64,000 bases of DNA from CAYRFQ01 sp964423615 (GCA_964423615.1 CAYRFQ010000027.1:1-64000), one strand, 5' to 3'. Positions 44,719 through 54,648 are shown, numbered from the stretch's first letter. The notes: generated by a model from the letters alone, not told the origin. A program made the numbers and translations.

Positions 44719-47700
44719 TCAACGAAGTGAGAGTTTCCTTTTCCATTCTGGGATTCCCTTGGCCGTCTCATCGCGTCGGGGTTCGAAGCGTTTGGGATCA
44801 ACGGGGAGAGCTTCCTCCGCAATTTCCTTGGCCCGGATGAGGTAAGAAATGGCTTTCTGAGCGGCTGCTTGTTTCGCGCCCGGTGGTGCACCGCGCCAAT
44901 CTTGCACTGCAGCAGTGGCGAGGTTGACGTAGCTCCGATAGAGTCGAGCGTAGCATCCCGATAGCCCCTCCAGGGCCAGGTCGGATCCGTTTGCAAAATT
45001 CGTCAGTTCGTTTGGTTTTTTGGGAATTAATGTGTCGATAGCTTGTCGATACGCCTCTCCAGCTTTGAGATGGTCGCTGAGTGTTCGCAGAAGCAAGCCT
45101 CGATAGTAATAGGTCCAGGGATAATGGGGCTCGAGCTGCTGAGCGGACTGGAACGCCTTGCTGGCCTGGGCTGCTAAATCCTGATCAATGGCGCCCATCC
45201 CGAGTTTCTTCATCCGAATCTTCTCGGCAAGGATGTTGCCAAGCAACACAGGAAAGGCAACATTGTTTTTGGCATGGTTCCGACCTTTGAGGCAAACGGT
45301 TTCCGCCCGCATTAAGTCTGCCCCGACTAGGTCCTCTTTCACTTGCCCCAGAAGCCGCCTGGTCGTGGCCCGAAGGCAGTAGGCCCTTGCAAGTGCCAAG
45401 TAGACCGGGGTGAACTCCTTCGGGCGAAGCTGCTCCAACCGCCCGTCGACTGGTTCGATTAGCTGGATCGCCTTGTCACTTTGATCAAGGGCGGTTTTGA
45501 CTTTGGCAACAGCCTGCGCGTTTAATTCCTCAGTGAGAAACTCGTCAACCGTTGCCAGAGCCTCCCGGATTAACGCATGAGCCTGGAGGTACTTCTCGAA
45601 GGCAGTCGAGCGGTTCCCAATTGATTCGGTTCCGAGGGCATTCTCTCCCCCAACTATGTGCGGAATCTGGTTCCTACCGTAGGTCAGGCGAACGTACTTG
45701 GAGATCTCACTTTCCAGGTAGTCGCTGAGTTCTTTGTACGTGATGATCCCGTCCTTTTTGCTGGGATCGTCCGGGCTATCGCAGGCACCTTGTAATCCCT
45801 TATTCACGAAGTCGAAAAACACGCCGTGGGGAGAATCGAGTCGAGGATGACTTTCTTGCCCGGCGGCACAAGCGGAGATGACGAATGTCTTCGGAAGGAC
45901 GGGTGGCACAGAAGTAACCAAATGGGAACTCAGCGGTAGCGGCGCTTGCTGTTTTTTGGCCCAAGGATGCTGCCAACCGTCGAGAAGCACCAGCTTGCTG
46001 CCAGCCTCACAATCGCGGATGTGTTTGTAAATGGTGTCCAAAGGCACTATCCCATCGACGGCCACGAAGGAATCCTTCGCACCCAGCCTCCCGGAAACTT
46101 GGTAGCCGGCAAACGCCACCACGAGTTTATCCTGTGGGGCGCACTCCTGGGTGATCGTTTTGAGGTGCCCCAGAATGTTGTCAGTCGTTGCCCGATACTC
46201 TGGTGGCCGATTTCCCGTCAAGAGGGTGACGTATTCGCTTTGAAATTGCCGCGCCAAGAGCGTCTGAGAAAGTTCTTCGAGGTCCGTTTCGGCGTGCAAG
46301 AAGGCTGGCAATTTCAACTGGCCGAAGTTTGCAGATTGACGAACTCCGACAAGGAAGGCGTATTGTCGCCCTTCTCGTTTCTCCATCGATTGAGTGATAA
46401 CGAGGGGCTCATTACCATCGATCGTGACCTCTTGCTTCCACGTCTTGTGTCCTCTTAATCGGAGAGCGATTGTATATGTTCCGATCGGCAGTGTTATTTC
46501 CAGGGGTTTGTGCTCGAGAGCCTGGCCACGATCCTTGTTGTCGATCAATACGGTGGCCCCCGGAGGCACACTCGAGACTCGGAGGACTTGCTTGATTGGG
46601 TCCAATCTGTAGTCGAGTTCCTTCGAACCATCATTCACCACGATCGTCTCCTTGATCGGTGAATACCCCTCGCGTTCGATACGCACGGCATAAGTTCCCG
46701 AACGGAGTTGGAATGTGGCTGGAGTTTGCTTCTTTGGATGACCTTCGAGTATGATGTTGGCTGCTGGCGGATTCGTCGAAAAAGAAACCCGATAAGTCGG
46801 CCTTTGTTTTCCGCCCAAGGCCTCCGTTCCATTTGCCTCCGGGGGGAATTCGAGTTCGAACTCTGTCTGTGACTTATTGACGATGATTTCTCGCTTTAGC
46901 GAACGACTCCCGAGCTTCAGAACGACGGCATGGCTGCCGGGGCTCAGTTCGAAATTGGCAGGCGATTTCTGTGGCCCGAGCTCATCATCGATCCAAAGGA
47001 CGGCCTCCTTCGGCTTCCAGCGGAAGGTGACTCCGACTTTGGTCGGAGAGGGTGTTCCGGAGAACAGGAAGAAACCAACGATTACACCGACAAGGACTAC
47101 CAGGAATATTGCGGGAATAATCCGCCTTGGCCATCCTGGTGATCTCGACCGGGGAGTTCCAGATGGAGGCATCGGAGGTTCGGATGGGATTTCTGGTCGG
47201 GCCTGATCCGACAGGTCGCTGGAGAAAGAGTCGAGGAGGTCCGATGGGTTGACGTCAGTCGCCGGAATTTCATCCCTTTCCGAATGCAAAGTGTCGTCTG
47301 TTACGCGGTGCTTGGTGTCATTGGGGTGAGAGCCAACTTTCGCCCGCGCAGGAGTGGAAGTAGTGGTGTTTTCTTCGTCAACGCCGGTGATGAAACTTTG
47401 TCGAAGGGCTTGAGCGAATGCCCGGCACGACGAGTAGCGTTCCTCTGGGTCTTTGGAAAGGGCCTTGCGGAGGACCCTTTTTTCTGCCTCGGGCAGAGGG
47501 CGCAAGTCTGGCTCCAAGGCACAATGGGCTTTTTGGGCACCGGCCAGGCTACCCATTTCGTGGAGATATCGATTGAGGCGAAGTTCCACGTAAGTGGCAG
47601 CCAGACTGTATTGATCACTGTGTTTTGAGAGTCGGCCATGCCAAACTTCGGGGGACATGTACGGCATGGACCCGGCGGTAGTCCTGTCGAACTCGAAATT

Positions 47701-49608
47701 CGATCTCAGAAAAGTAGCAACGTCGAAATCGGCCACTTTCACGTAGGAGTTCTTCAAAAGTAAGTTCGCCGGCTTGATGTCACAATGAATGACGTTGTTT
47801 TCGTGCAGATAATCCAGAGCGTCGGCGACTTGCTCGATGTAAGGGAGAAGCTCCTCCACCGGAATCCCCATCAATTTGTCTGCAATGCATTCTTTCATAC
47901 GATCACGTAACGACTTGTCGGCCAATTCCATGACGATTCGAAGTTCGCGATCCTCGACAGTGAACGCAAAAACTTGGATGAGGTAAGGGTGGGAAAGATG
48001 CTTTGTCAAAGTGAGTGCATTGAGTGCCAGCTGGCGTTTCTCCGGTTCATCCAGATCAATCACTTTCAAGGCCACCGGAATCTCACCGGGCATTTCCGCT
48101 TCCCAAACATTGGCGAACGTTCCCTTTCCGATGAAGTCTTTTTTCGTACAACTGATCGATCCGACTGACGTCGGAAGTGTCGGGCGTACAGCGCGTTCCA
48201 GAGCCTCGGCAAACGCTCGACACGTAGGAAAGCGACGTTCGGGTCGCTTGGACCCTGCCCGGAGAAGGACTTGGGCCTCCGGAACGCTCAACGGCACGAG
48301 GTCCGGATCTTCCTGAAGGTAATCGGGGATAAGACCGTCGAGGCTTGGGTGGTTAAACGGCAACTTCCCTCGGCGAAGCTCGACGTAGGTCATGGCCAAA
48401 CTGTATTGGGCACTGTTACGATGATTGTTTCCGTCCACGAACTCTGGTGGAGTGTAAGCCGAATGTTTCGAAGTGTCGAAGGGAACGTCTTTCGTCTCCG
48501 GAAATGCAGTGGGGCCCAGGTAAACAAGATGAGCAAGCCCGTTCGACAAAAAGACACTGGCTGGGGACAGTGGCCCTGGCCGACCGTTCTGGCTGATGAG
48601 GTAGTCGAGGGCCTCCGCGACCTGCTTGATGGAGTACACCAGTTCTTCAACCGGAATAGCCTTCAGGCCGACTTCCCGGCACTTATTGAGGCGGTCCGCG
48701 AGCGTGTGTTCAGGCGGATCGGTCACGACCACCACGGTGTCACCTTGGTTGGAGTCTTGTAGTTCTGACAAGTTGCCCGAGGCTGACCCCTGAGTCGTGA
48801 AGAAGTCAATAAGCGTGAGAAGGTTTGGGTGAATCAGTTGTTGGGCCGCTTTGAGGTCGGAAAACGGATCGTGGGCTCCGTCAGCCGAGTGAATAGCTGC
48901 TAGTTTGGTTTTGATGAGCCCGACGAGTTTGTGGTCGGGGGCTTCTCCCTTCCAAACCTCAAAAGTTGCTGTCTGGGTGATTTTTTCGGTGAAGCGGTAT
49001 CCAGCAACCGATTGGTCGGATTGCTTTAGCTCTTGAGGCTTTTGAGTGTTCTCGGGTTCTGACTTCGACATGGGTGTCGCTTCCGAAACGAGTGGCAGTT
49101 CTTTGGTGTCACCGGAGCCGGATGGTTCTTCGAAGTCGGGTTTCGGAGGTTCGGCCGCCTCCTCGGAGACCGTTTGATAGCAGAGTGAGACTTCGTGGTG
49201 ACGTGGTTCGGTTTCGGCTATCAGTTCTTGCAACGCTTCGAATTGTTTCGGGAAACGATGCTTGTAATCGGCGAGGTCGGGCGGGAACGGGCCGTCGTGT
49301 TGCGCTCGGATCCGGTATTCTTCTTCGACAAGGTGTGCGGGAATCGAATCCCTGTTGAGGATGGAAGGATAACCAGCAAGGTAGTCCTCCAGATAGATCC
49401 GTTGTCCGCCCGCCCAGCTGATGTCCAGATCTGTTTTTATGAGTTCTACGAGAATGTGGGGGCGTAGGAGTTCGGGAGCCTTTTCGAGATAAGGATCAAA
49501 CTTTGCCAGCGGATTCTTCAACCTCGCCTCTTCGAATTCGATGGCGAGTTGGTGAACCATTTTCCACTGGTCGACCTCAAGACTCTCTAAGTTTGTAGGG
49601 TGCGACAT
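44719..49608 (-). CDS. Pseudokinase-kinase-TM-PEGA-caspase-like-TPR protein
   Basis: Giant signalling protein of 1629 residues. After about 200 helical residues comes a first kinase-like domain (about 204-475) that lacks the catalytic residues: the loop position reads SPASVFLSNG (347) and DFG is replaced by YLG (363). A second kinase domain (about 490-735) is active-looking: GKGTFANVWE (494), K515 in VALKV, HCDIKPANLL with D610, DFD (627-629) for DFG. A TM helix (829-850) leads to three PEGA repeats (about 858-1075). A C14 caspase-like domain (1082-1325) follows with both dyad positions lost: FAGYQ for FAGHG (Y1169), LLDGWQ for LLDAC (W1212). A TPR-like helical tail ends the protein. ATG at 49608. 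The ECF sigma gene is divergent. Confidence 0.88.
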   Translation of the reverse strand: MSHPTNLESLEVDQWKMVHQLAIEFEEARLKNPLAKFDPYLEKAPELLRPHILVELIKTDLDISWAGGQRIYLEDYLAGYPSILNRDSIPAHLVEEEYRIRAQHDGPFPPDLADYKHRFPKQFEALQELIAETEPRHHEVSLCYQTVSEEAAEPPKPDFEEPSGSGDTKELPLVSEATPMSKSEPENTQKPQELKQSDQSVAGYRFTEKITQTATFEVWKGEAPDHKLVGLIKTKLAAIHSADGAHDPFSDLKAAQQLIHPNLLTLIDFFTTQGSASGNLSELQDSNQGDTVVVVTDPPEHTLADRLNKCREVGLKAIPVEELVYSIKQVAEALDYLISQNGRPGPLSPASVFLSNGLAHLVYLGPTAFPETKDVPFDTSKHSAYTPPEFVDGNNHRNSAQYSLAMTYVELRRGKLPFNHPSLDGLIPDYLQEDPDLVPLSVPEAQVLLRAGSKRPERRFPTCRAFAEALERAVRPTLPTSVGSISCTKKDFIGKGTFANVWEAEMPGEIPVALKVIDLDEPEKRQLALNALTLTKHLSHPYLIQVFAFTVEDRELRIVMELADKSLRDRMKECIADKLMGIPVEELLPYIEQVADALDYLHENNVIHCDIKPANLLLKNSYVKVADFDVATFLRSNFEFDRTTAGSMPYMSPEVWHGRLSKHSDQYSLAATYVELRLNRYLHEMGSLAGAQKAHCALEPDLRPLPEAEKRVLRKALSKDPEERYSSCRAFAQALRQSFITGVDEENTTTSTPARAKVGSHPNDTKHRVTDDTLHSERDEIPATDVNPSDLLDSFSSDLSDQARPEIPSEPPMPPSGTPRSRSPGWPRRIIPAIFLVVLVGVIVGFFLFSGTPSPTKVGVTFRWKPKEAVLWIDDELGPQKSPANFELSPGSHAVVLKLGSRSLKREIIVNKSQTEFELEFPPEANGTEALGGKQRPTYRVSFSTNPPAANIILEGHPKKQTPATFQLRSGTYAVRIEREGYSPIKETIVVNDGSKELDYRLDPIKQVLRVSSVPPGATVLIDNKDRGQALEHKPLEITLPIGTYTIALRLRGHKTWKQEVTIDGNEPLVITQSMEKREGRQYAFLVGVRQSANFGQLKLPAFLHAETDLEELSQTLLARQFQSEYVTLLTGNRPPEYRATTDNILGHLKTITQECAPQDKLVVAFAGYQVSGRLGAKDSFVAVDGIVPLDTIYKHIRDCEAGSKLVLLDGWQHPWAKKQQAPLPLSSHLVTSVPPVLPKTFVISACAAGQESHPRLDSPHGVFFDFVNKGLQGACDSPDDPSKKDGIITYKELSDYLESEISKYVRLTYGRNQIPHIVGGENALGTESIGNRSTAFEKYLQAHALIREALATVDEFLTEELNAQAVAKVKTALDQSDKAIQLIEPVDGRLEQLRPKEFTPVYLALARAYCLRATTRRLLGQVKEDLVGADLMRAETVCLKGRNHAKNNVAFPVLLGNILAEKIRMKKLGMGAIDQDLAAQASKAFQSAQQLEPHYPWTYYYRGLLLRTLSDHLKAGEAYRQAIDTLIPKKPNELTNFANGSDLALEGLSGCYARLYRSYVNLATAAVQDWRGAPPGAKQAAAQKAISYLIRAKEIAEEALPVDPKRFEPRRDETAKGIPEWKRKLSLR

Positions 49609-49649
49609 CCGACTTCGATCCTGAAAAGACTTCGGGTGTTTTCTGGGCG

Positions 49650-49673
49650 ATTTTCCTCCGACTGTCGGAAAAT
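49650..49673. repeat. Palindromic hairpin upstream of the giant kinase gene
   Basis: attttcctccgactgtcggaaaat, an almost perfect inverted repeat 42 bp upstream of the kinase ATG. Related sequence (ttttccgacgacctgtcgg) occurs twice inside the tssG coding region at 57663-57681 and 57711-57729. Confidence 0.6.
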
Positions 49674-50084
49674 CTCCAAGGTGTTCAAAGCACAAGATGG
49701 GACCAGGACAGTTTGGCAACCGAGTGGCTTGCTCTGGGCGTCTGAGTAAGGGTATACTGAACGAGCAGGCTTTAGCCTCCTGGGACGATAGCAGAACCCA
49801 CACTTATTGTGTTTATTCCGATGGTTGACAAGTAAGACTTTGATTAACACTGGAAGAGTTCTGCTTACTACTCCATTGATTATACCGCTCCTGTAAAGGT
49901 TCGGGAGACGGAAAAATTAGACCGATTGGCTCATCTTTTCTAAATGGGAATTGTTGTCCCATGGGGTCCCGAGCCCCCATTCACGAACTGAGGAATTGTG
50001 AACGCTTGCGCAGGAAGTGGAAAATGCTGTGTCGTTATGCCGAAACCATGAAGGTCCGTTGGCAAAATCGAGCGAGGATCGCCA

Positions 50085-50669
50085 ATGACGCATGATTGGT
50101 CCGACGAGCAATGCCTGGAACTCTGGCGGTCCGGAAACGAAGAAGCCGCGCGGGAACTCTTCGATCGTTACGTCGAGAAACTCCTCCACCTGGTAAGCCA
50201 AAGAATCAATCATCGAATTCTGGGTCGGGTGGACGCGGAGGATGTCGTCCAATCGGTCTTCGGGACGTTCTTCAAAAGAGTCCGTGCAGGAGAACTACAA
50301 GCCACGAATCCCGACGACGTGGGGAAACTCCTTTTTCGGATCGCCCTACGAAAAACCTTTCGGCAGATCACTTTTCATCAACAAGGAAAACGCGACGCAC
50401 GCCTAGAGAGCGGAACGAGTGACGAATCGCAATTCCTCGATTCGTTGGCCCTTTCCCGTGAGCCAACGCCGGAAGAAGCCTCCCTTTTGCTCGACCAAGC
50501 AGACCATTTCCTGAGTCAATTGGAACCGACGGATCGGCGTATCTGCGAACTCCGACTCGAAGGCTACAACAACGCCGAGATTGCGCAGAAACTCGAGATC
50601 TCGGACCGGCGAATTCGCCGACTGCTCGAACGGCTCCGGTGTGTTGCCAACGAAGACATCGATGGTTGA
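50085..50669 (+). CDS. ECF-type RNA polymerase sigma factor
   Basis: Sigma factor of 194 residues of the ECF type common in planctomycetes. Region 2 is ARELFDRYVEKLLHLVSQRI and VDAEDVVQSVFGTFFKRV; region 4 is LEPTDRRICELRLEGYNNAE with IAQKLEISDRRIRRLLERL as helix-turn-helix. GAGG lies about 6 nt before the ATG at 50085. It is divergent from the giant kinase (49608). In planctomycetes many ECF factors are encoded beside Ser/Thr kinases and are thought to be controlled by phosphorylation rather than by an anti-sigma factor; no anti-sigma gene lies here. Confidence 0.93.
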   Translation: MTHDWSDEQCLELWRSGNEEAARELFDRYVEKLLHLVSQRINHRILGRVDAEDVVQSVFGTFFKRVRAGELQATNPDDVGKLLFRIALRKTFRQITFHQQGKRDARLESGTSDESQFLDSLALSREPTPEEASLLLDQADHFLSQLEPTDRRICELRLEGYNNAEIAQKLEISDRRIRRLLERLRCVANEDIDG

Positions 50670-50707
50670 AAACGACCGGAGTCGCTTCACCACAAAGTAG
50701 GAGACTC

Positions 50708-50736
50708 ACCGAGACGTCTTGGAGTTCTCGGTTTTT
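50708..50736 (+). terminator. Rho-independent terminator of the ECF sigma gene
   Basis: ACCGAGA (50708-50714) pairs with TCTCGGT (50726-50732), followed by TTTT. It lies 39 bp after the sigma stop codon. Confidence 0.75.
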
Positions 50737-51005
50737 CTAGCTTCTTGGTGCAAGAAAAATTGCAAGTTCTCAGTTGTTTCCCTGTCGAGGCTTCCTTATC
50801 TTAAATTCATACCGATCTGATGTAGTTTTCTGATTCCAAATAAATCAAGTCGTTTGGCCTATTCCCAGAAAAGCAAGGAATCGGCTTTTTCTAATCTGAA
50901 TTTTCCGTTCCGACTCCGAACTGGAGAGTTTGGAAGGCTAACGATTCCCTGGGCCTCTGGTGTCGGCCTCGACTTCGGAAATTCACACGAGCAACGTGGA
51001 ATCTT

Positions 51006-52031
51006 ATGCGATCCGATAGTCTCCTGGACATCCCAACTCTTGTAGCTTCCCTCCCCGGTGACGCCCCTGCCGGTGGAGAAGTCCCCGCGTTGGTCGGACA
51101 GCAACTCAAAAAAGCACGCGAGACCAAGCAGCGTGATTCGCAAACAGGTGAGTGGGTCGAAAAAAAGCCTGAGTGGGAAAACATCATCCAAATCGCCACG
51201 TACCAGCTCACGAACACATCCAAGGACCTTCCCTTGGCCACGCGACTGGTGGAAGCACTCACGAAACACCACGGTGTTCCGGGTTTGCGCGACGGGTTAC
51301 ACTTGCTTGGCGAGATGGTGGCGAACTGCTGGGATCGTATGCACCCTCTTCTGAAACCAGAAGCTCTCAAAGAATGTCTGGAGAAAAGATCCAACATCCT
51401 TCAAGCTACCCTTTCGGATCCCGACTATGGCGTACTCTTTCCCTTAACGGTCGAGAAGATGCCGCTCGTTTTGATCGACAACAATCCTGCGAGCCTCCAT
51501 GACAAGAAACTCGCTGACCGAGGGAAAGGCACCTTTTCCACCGACAAATTTGCGAGGGCCCAACCACTCAACGATTCCATCCTTGATGACCTCAAAGAAG
51601 CCTGCGAACAATTCCATTCGCTCACGGAGGTCCTCGACAAAAAACTCGAAGAGGAGGCTCCGAACTTACGCAAACTCCAAGAGGTCATGGAGGAGTGTTT
51701 GGGTTTCTTGAAACACGTCGTCGGAGAACCCGAGACGCCTCCCGAAGAAGAGGAACAAGAGTCCCCTCAAAAAGCAACTTCAAACCCCTCTCCGGCGGTC
51801 CCGAGCAACGAACCAACGGCAGAAACGTTGTACGCCCAACTCGACTTCATCGCGACTCAGTTGTCCAAACTCCAGCCGAACAATCCGGCCATTTCGCTCA
51901 TCCGACGGGCCATCAAGATCGGAAAAATGAGCCCCGGAGAATTGATCGAGGAATTAGTGAGGGACTCTGCGGCCCAAGCCGACAGGAAACGTGAATTCGG
52001 GGTCGTGGAACCATCGGGGGATGGTTCTTGA
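51006..52031 (+). CDS. tssA: Type VI secretion protein TssA
   Basis: Sheath-cap/baseplate-associated subunit of a type VI secretion system; 341 residues. The N-terminal ImpA domain is seen in LASLPGDAPAGGEVP-like sequence at the start, PEWENIIQIATYQLTNTSKD and TRLVEALTKHHGVPGLRDGL followed by LHLLGEMVANCWDRMHP. A Glu/Pro-rich linker (about 245-275) leads to a short C-terminal helix pair with NPAISLIRRAIKIGKMSPGE. ATG at 51006. It is first of the T6SS genes. TssA class cannot be decided from the C-terminus. 152 bp, with no gene, lie before tssC. Confidence 0.88.
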   Translation: MRSDSLLDIPTLVASLPGDAPAGGEVPALVGQQLKKARETKQRDSQTGEWVEKKPEWENIIQIATYQLTNTSKDLPLATRLVEALTKHHGVPGLRDGLHLLGEMVANCWDRMHPLLKPEALKECLEKRSNILQATLSDPDYGVLFPLTVEKMPLVLIDNNPASLHDKKLADRGKGTFSTDKFARAQPLNDSILDDLKEACEQFHSLTEVLDKKLEEEAPNLRKLQEVMEECLGFLKHVVGEPETPPEEEEQESPQKATSNPSPAVPSNEPTAETLYAQLDFIATQLSKLQPNNPAISLIRRAIKIGKMSPGELIEELVRDSAAQADRKREFGVVEPSGDGS

Positions 52032-52183
52032 CCGATGGAAATAACAAGTCAATCATCCCCCACATCACGCCCGTTTGCGTAAAATCCTAGGAAGGGGAAA
52101 CTTCGGAAGCCTCCCCGCGAGAACGTCGAAGGACAGTGACTAACTGAGACACCAAAGTCTGGCCATCCAGAGAGGATAAAACC

Positions 52184-53665
52184 GTGAGCGAAACAGCACC
52201 ACAAACACAAACCGAAACACAAACCACCGAACAGAAACAAGACCTTCTCTCGCAAATGGTCGAAGGAACCAGGCCCATCGACGAAGCCGCCTCCAACCGG
52301 ATTCAGGGCTACTTCGAAGAGTTCCTGCGGCAAGTCGTGGCCCCTGGCCAGGTCATTTCCAAAAAAGTCACCGAGTCGATTAATCACTGGATCACCCAAA
52401 TCGACCAGAAACTGAGCCAACAACTCGACGAAATTCTGCACGATTCGGAGTTCCAAAAGCTCGAATCTACTTGGCGGGGTATTCATTACCTGGTCGACAA
52501 AACCGAGACCAGCAAGACCATGAAGCTGCGAGTCCTCAACGCAACGAAGGATGTGCTTCGGGAAGACTTGAACGAAGCGGTCGAGTTCGACCAGAGTGCT
52601 CTGTTCAAGAAGATCTATGAGGAAAACTTCGGGACCTACGGCGGAGAACCGTTCGGGCTTTTGGTTGGAGACTACGAATTCGACCATACGCCGGTGGATG
52701 TCGGAACTCTCGAGAAGTTGTCCGGTGTGGCTGCGGCGGCCCATGCCCCGTTCGTGTCCGGGACGGCTCCGCGGATGTTAGGGATGCAAACTTGGACCGA
52801 ACTCCCTGGCCCGAGAGACCTCGAAAAGATCTTCGAAAGCGTCGATTACGCCGTCTGGCGCTCCTTCCGAGAGTCCGAAGATTCTCGTTACGTTGCCTTG
52901 ACACTTCCTCGCGTCTTGGCGAGGTATCCTTATGGTCCAGACACCAACCCGGTCAAGGAATTCAATTACGAGGAAGGCGTCGACGGCACTGTCCACGACA
53001 AGTACCTTTGGATGAATGCCTCCTGGGCTTACGCCGTTCGGATCACCGAGGCGTTCGTGATCGACGGTTGGTTCCACCGCATTCGGGGTCCGGAAGGTGG
53101 CGGGAAGGTCCAAGGGCTTCCGGTTCACACGTTCCCCAGTCCAGGTGGTGGAGTCGCGATGAAGTGCCCGACCGAGACGCTCATCACAGACCGACGGGAA
53201 GCAGAACTCTCGAAACTCGGATTCCTCGGGCTGTTGCACTGCATGAACACTGACTTTGCTGCGTTTTTTGGAGCCCAGTCGGTCCAGAAACCTCAGAAGT
53301 TCCAGGGGAACCCGGATGCCGACACCAACGCCGAGCTATCGGCGAAGTTCAATTACATCCTCTCGACGTCTCGCTTCGCGCACTACTTGAAGGTCATGTG
53401 CCGCAACTGGATCGGGAGCATCATGGAAGTCGAAGACTGCCAGAGGAAGCTCAACGCCTGGATTCTCAATTATGTCCACCCGAGGCCTCAAGACGCTAGC
53501 GAAGCCGACCGAGCTAAAAAGCCGCTTCGGGAAGCGAAAATCGAAGTGACAGAGGTGGAAGGAAGGCCAGGATGGTACGAAGCGAAAGCGTGGATTCGGC
53601 CGCATTTCCAGTTAGAGGGGCTGAACGTCGCGTTGAGCTTGGTGGGCAAGATTCCGGGAACATAG
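52184..53665 (+). CDS. tssC: Type VI secretion sheath large subunit TssC
   Basis: Large contractile-sheath protein (VipB/ImpD) of 493 residues. Conserved parts are LESTWRGIHYLVDKTETS, GEPFGLLVGDYEFDH, MLGMQTWTELPGPRDLEKIF, ALTLPRVLARYPYGPDTNPV and FNYEEG...HDKYLWMNASWAYAV, with the C-terminal KFNYILSTSRFAHYLKVMCR and LREAKIEVTEVEGRPGWYEA. The GTG start at 52184 is preceded by GAGAGGA. TssC normally works as a dimer with TssB, whose gene is missing from the expected place just upstream. Length and motifs are otherwise complete. Confidence 0.95.
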   Translation: MSETAPQTQTETQTTEQKQDLLSQMVEGTRPIDEAASNRIQGYFEEFLRQVVAPGQVISKKVTESINHWITQIDQKLSQQLDEILHDSEFQKLESTWRGIHYLVDKTETSKTMKLRVLNATKDVLREDLNEAVEFDQSALFKKIYEENFGTYGGEPFGLLVGDYEFDHTPVDVGTLEKLSGVAAAAHAPFVSGTAPRMLGMQTWTELPGPRDLEKIFESVDYAVWRSFRESEDSRYVALTLPRVLARYPYGPDTNPVKEFNYEEGVDGTVHDKYLWMNASWAYAVRITEAFVIDGWFHRIRGPEGGGKVQGLPVHTFPSPGGGVAMKCPTETLITDRREAELSKLGFLGLLHCMNTDFAAFFGAQSVQKPQKFQGNPDADTNAELSAKFNYILSTSRFAHYLKVMCRNWIGSIMEVEDCQRKLNAWILNYVHPRPQDASEADRAKKPLREAKIEVTEVEGRPGWYEAKAWIRPHFQLEGLNVALSLVGKIPGT

Positions 53666-53715
53666 AACGCCTTCCGATTGCTTTGGGTTGACCTGAGGGG
53701 ACCGAAAAGTCCACG

Positions 53716-53764
53716 GAGCCGCGTACCTCCGAAATAGTTGGTTTGCCGTAGGTATACGCGGCTC
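53716..53764. repeat. Hairpin in the tssC-hcp spacer
   Basis: GAGCCGCGTACCT (53716-53728) pairs with AGGTATACGCGGCTC (53750-53764) with a two-base bulge. The same core occurs at 17653-17675. The rest of the 436-bp spacer (53666-54101) has no credible gene. Confidence 0.65.
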
Positions 53765-54101
53765 GCAGGTACGACCTTGCAGTGAGCAAGCACAAGCATT
53801 TCACGCTTTAAGCGAAGCTTTTTCGGTTTCGTTACACGAGCCAAGGTGTTTGCTGTTCTCTCATCCAACCCACAATCGAGTTTCTCGAAATCTGTGTCGA
53901 AAAAACGAGAATTTCCTCGCTTGGCTGTCCGGTTTGCTTCCAGAACTTGCATTAACTATATGAGGAAAACTTGTGAGTACTCCAGTGAGCTCCTTCTAAA
54001 CAAGGTGATCATCTTTTGGGTCGCCCCGTTCTGAATCACACACTGTTGTCGAGAGACACAAATTCAATCCCCATTTACAAGTCTTTTTGGGAGACTCAGT
54101 C

Positions 54102-54596
54102 ATGGCTCAAGTAGATTATTTCTTAAAGATCCCGGGAATCGAAGGCGAATCGACCGATGAGGGTCACGGCGGTGAAATCGAGGTCCAATCCTGGAGTTGG
54201 GGAGAGACCAACAGCGCAACACACGAATCCGGGACGACCGGTGGTGGTGCGGGGAGAGTGGCTGTCCAAGACTTCACCTTCACAATGGAAGCCAACAAGG
54301 CTACTCCGGTCCTCATGCAGTATTGTGCTACCGGGAAACACATCACTGAAGAGGTCGTGTTGACGTGCCGACGGGCTGGTGAGGAGCAACAAGAGTACTT
54401 CTTCATCAAGATGAAGAACGTATATGTAACCTCCTACCAGACGGGAGGTAGTTCCGGAGACATTGTTCCGATCGACGCGATTACGCTCAACTTCGGTGCG
54501 ATCATGCTCGAGTACATGCCTCAAAAGGAAGATGGAACGCTTGACGCGGCCATCCCTGGTTCGTGGAACGTTCAGACCAACACCAAAGATTATTGA
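54102..54596 (+). CDS. hcp: Type VI secretion tube protein Hcp
   Basis: Hexameric inner-tube protein (TssD) of 164 residues. Family features are AQVDYFLKIPGIEGESTDEG at the start, EIEVQSWSWGETN, AVQDFTFTMEANKATPVLM and CATGKHITEEVVLTCRRAG, then MKNVYVTSYQTGG and ITLNFGAIMLEYMPQ. The ATG at 54102 follows GGGAG. A strong hairpin lies 52 bp after the stop. It is exported and polymerises into the tube that the TssBC sheath drives. Confidence 0.96.
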   Translation: MAQVDYFLKIPGIEGESTDEGHGGEIEVQSWSWGETNSATHESGTTGGGAGRVAVQDFTFTMEANKATPVLMQYCATGKHITEEVVLTCRRAGEEQQEYFFIKMKNVYVTSYQTGGSSGDIVPIDAITLNFGAIMLEYMPQKEDGTLDAAIPGSWNVQTNTKDY

Positions 54597-54648
54597 TCGC
54601 TCCTCCGAAGAAAAGGTTTACGAAGGAAAATAGTAGGGAAGGTTCAGT

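Noticed and set aside
44719..49608. Active metacaspase
   Set aside because: The positions of the catalytic His and Cys read Tyr and Trp. The ACAAGQ cysteine belongs to the later strand normally reading AASRPGQ.
49917..50252. 111-aa minus-strand frame upstream of the ECF sigma
   Set aside because: It overlaps the sigma start region, has no motif and does not begin with a plausible ribosome-binding site.
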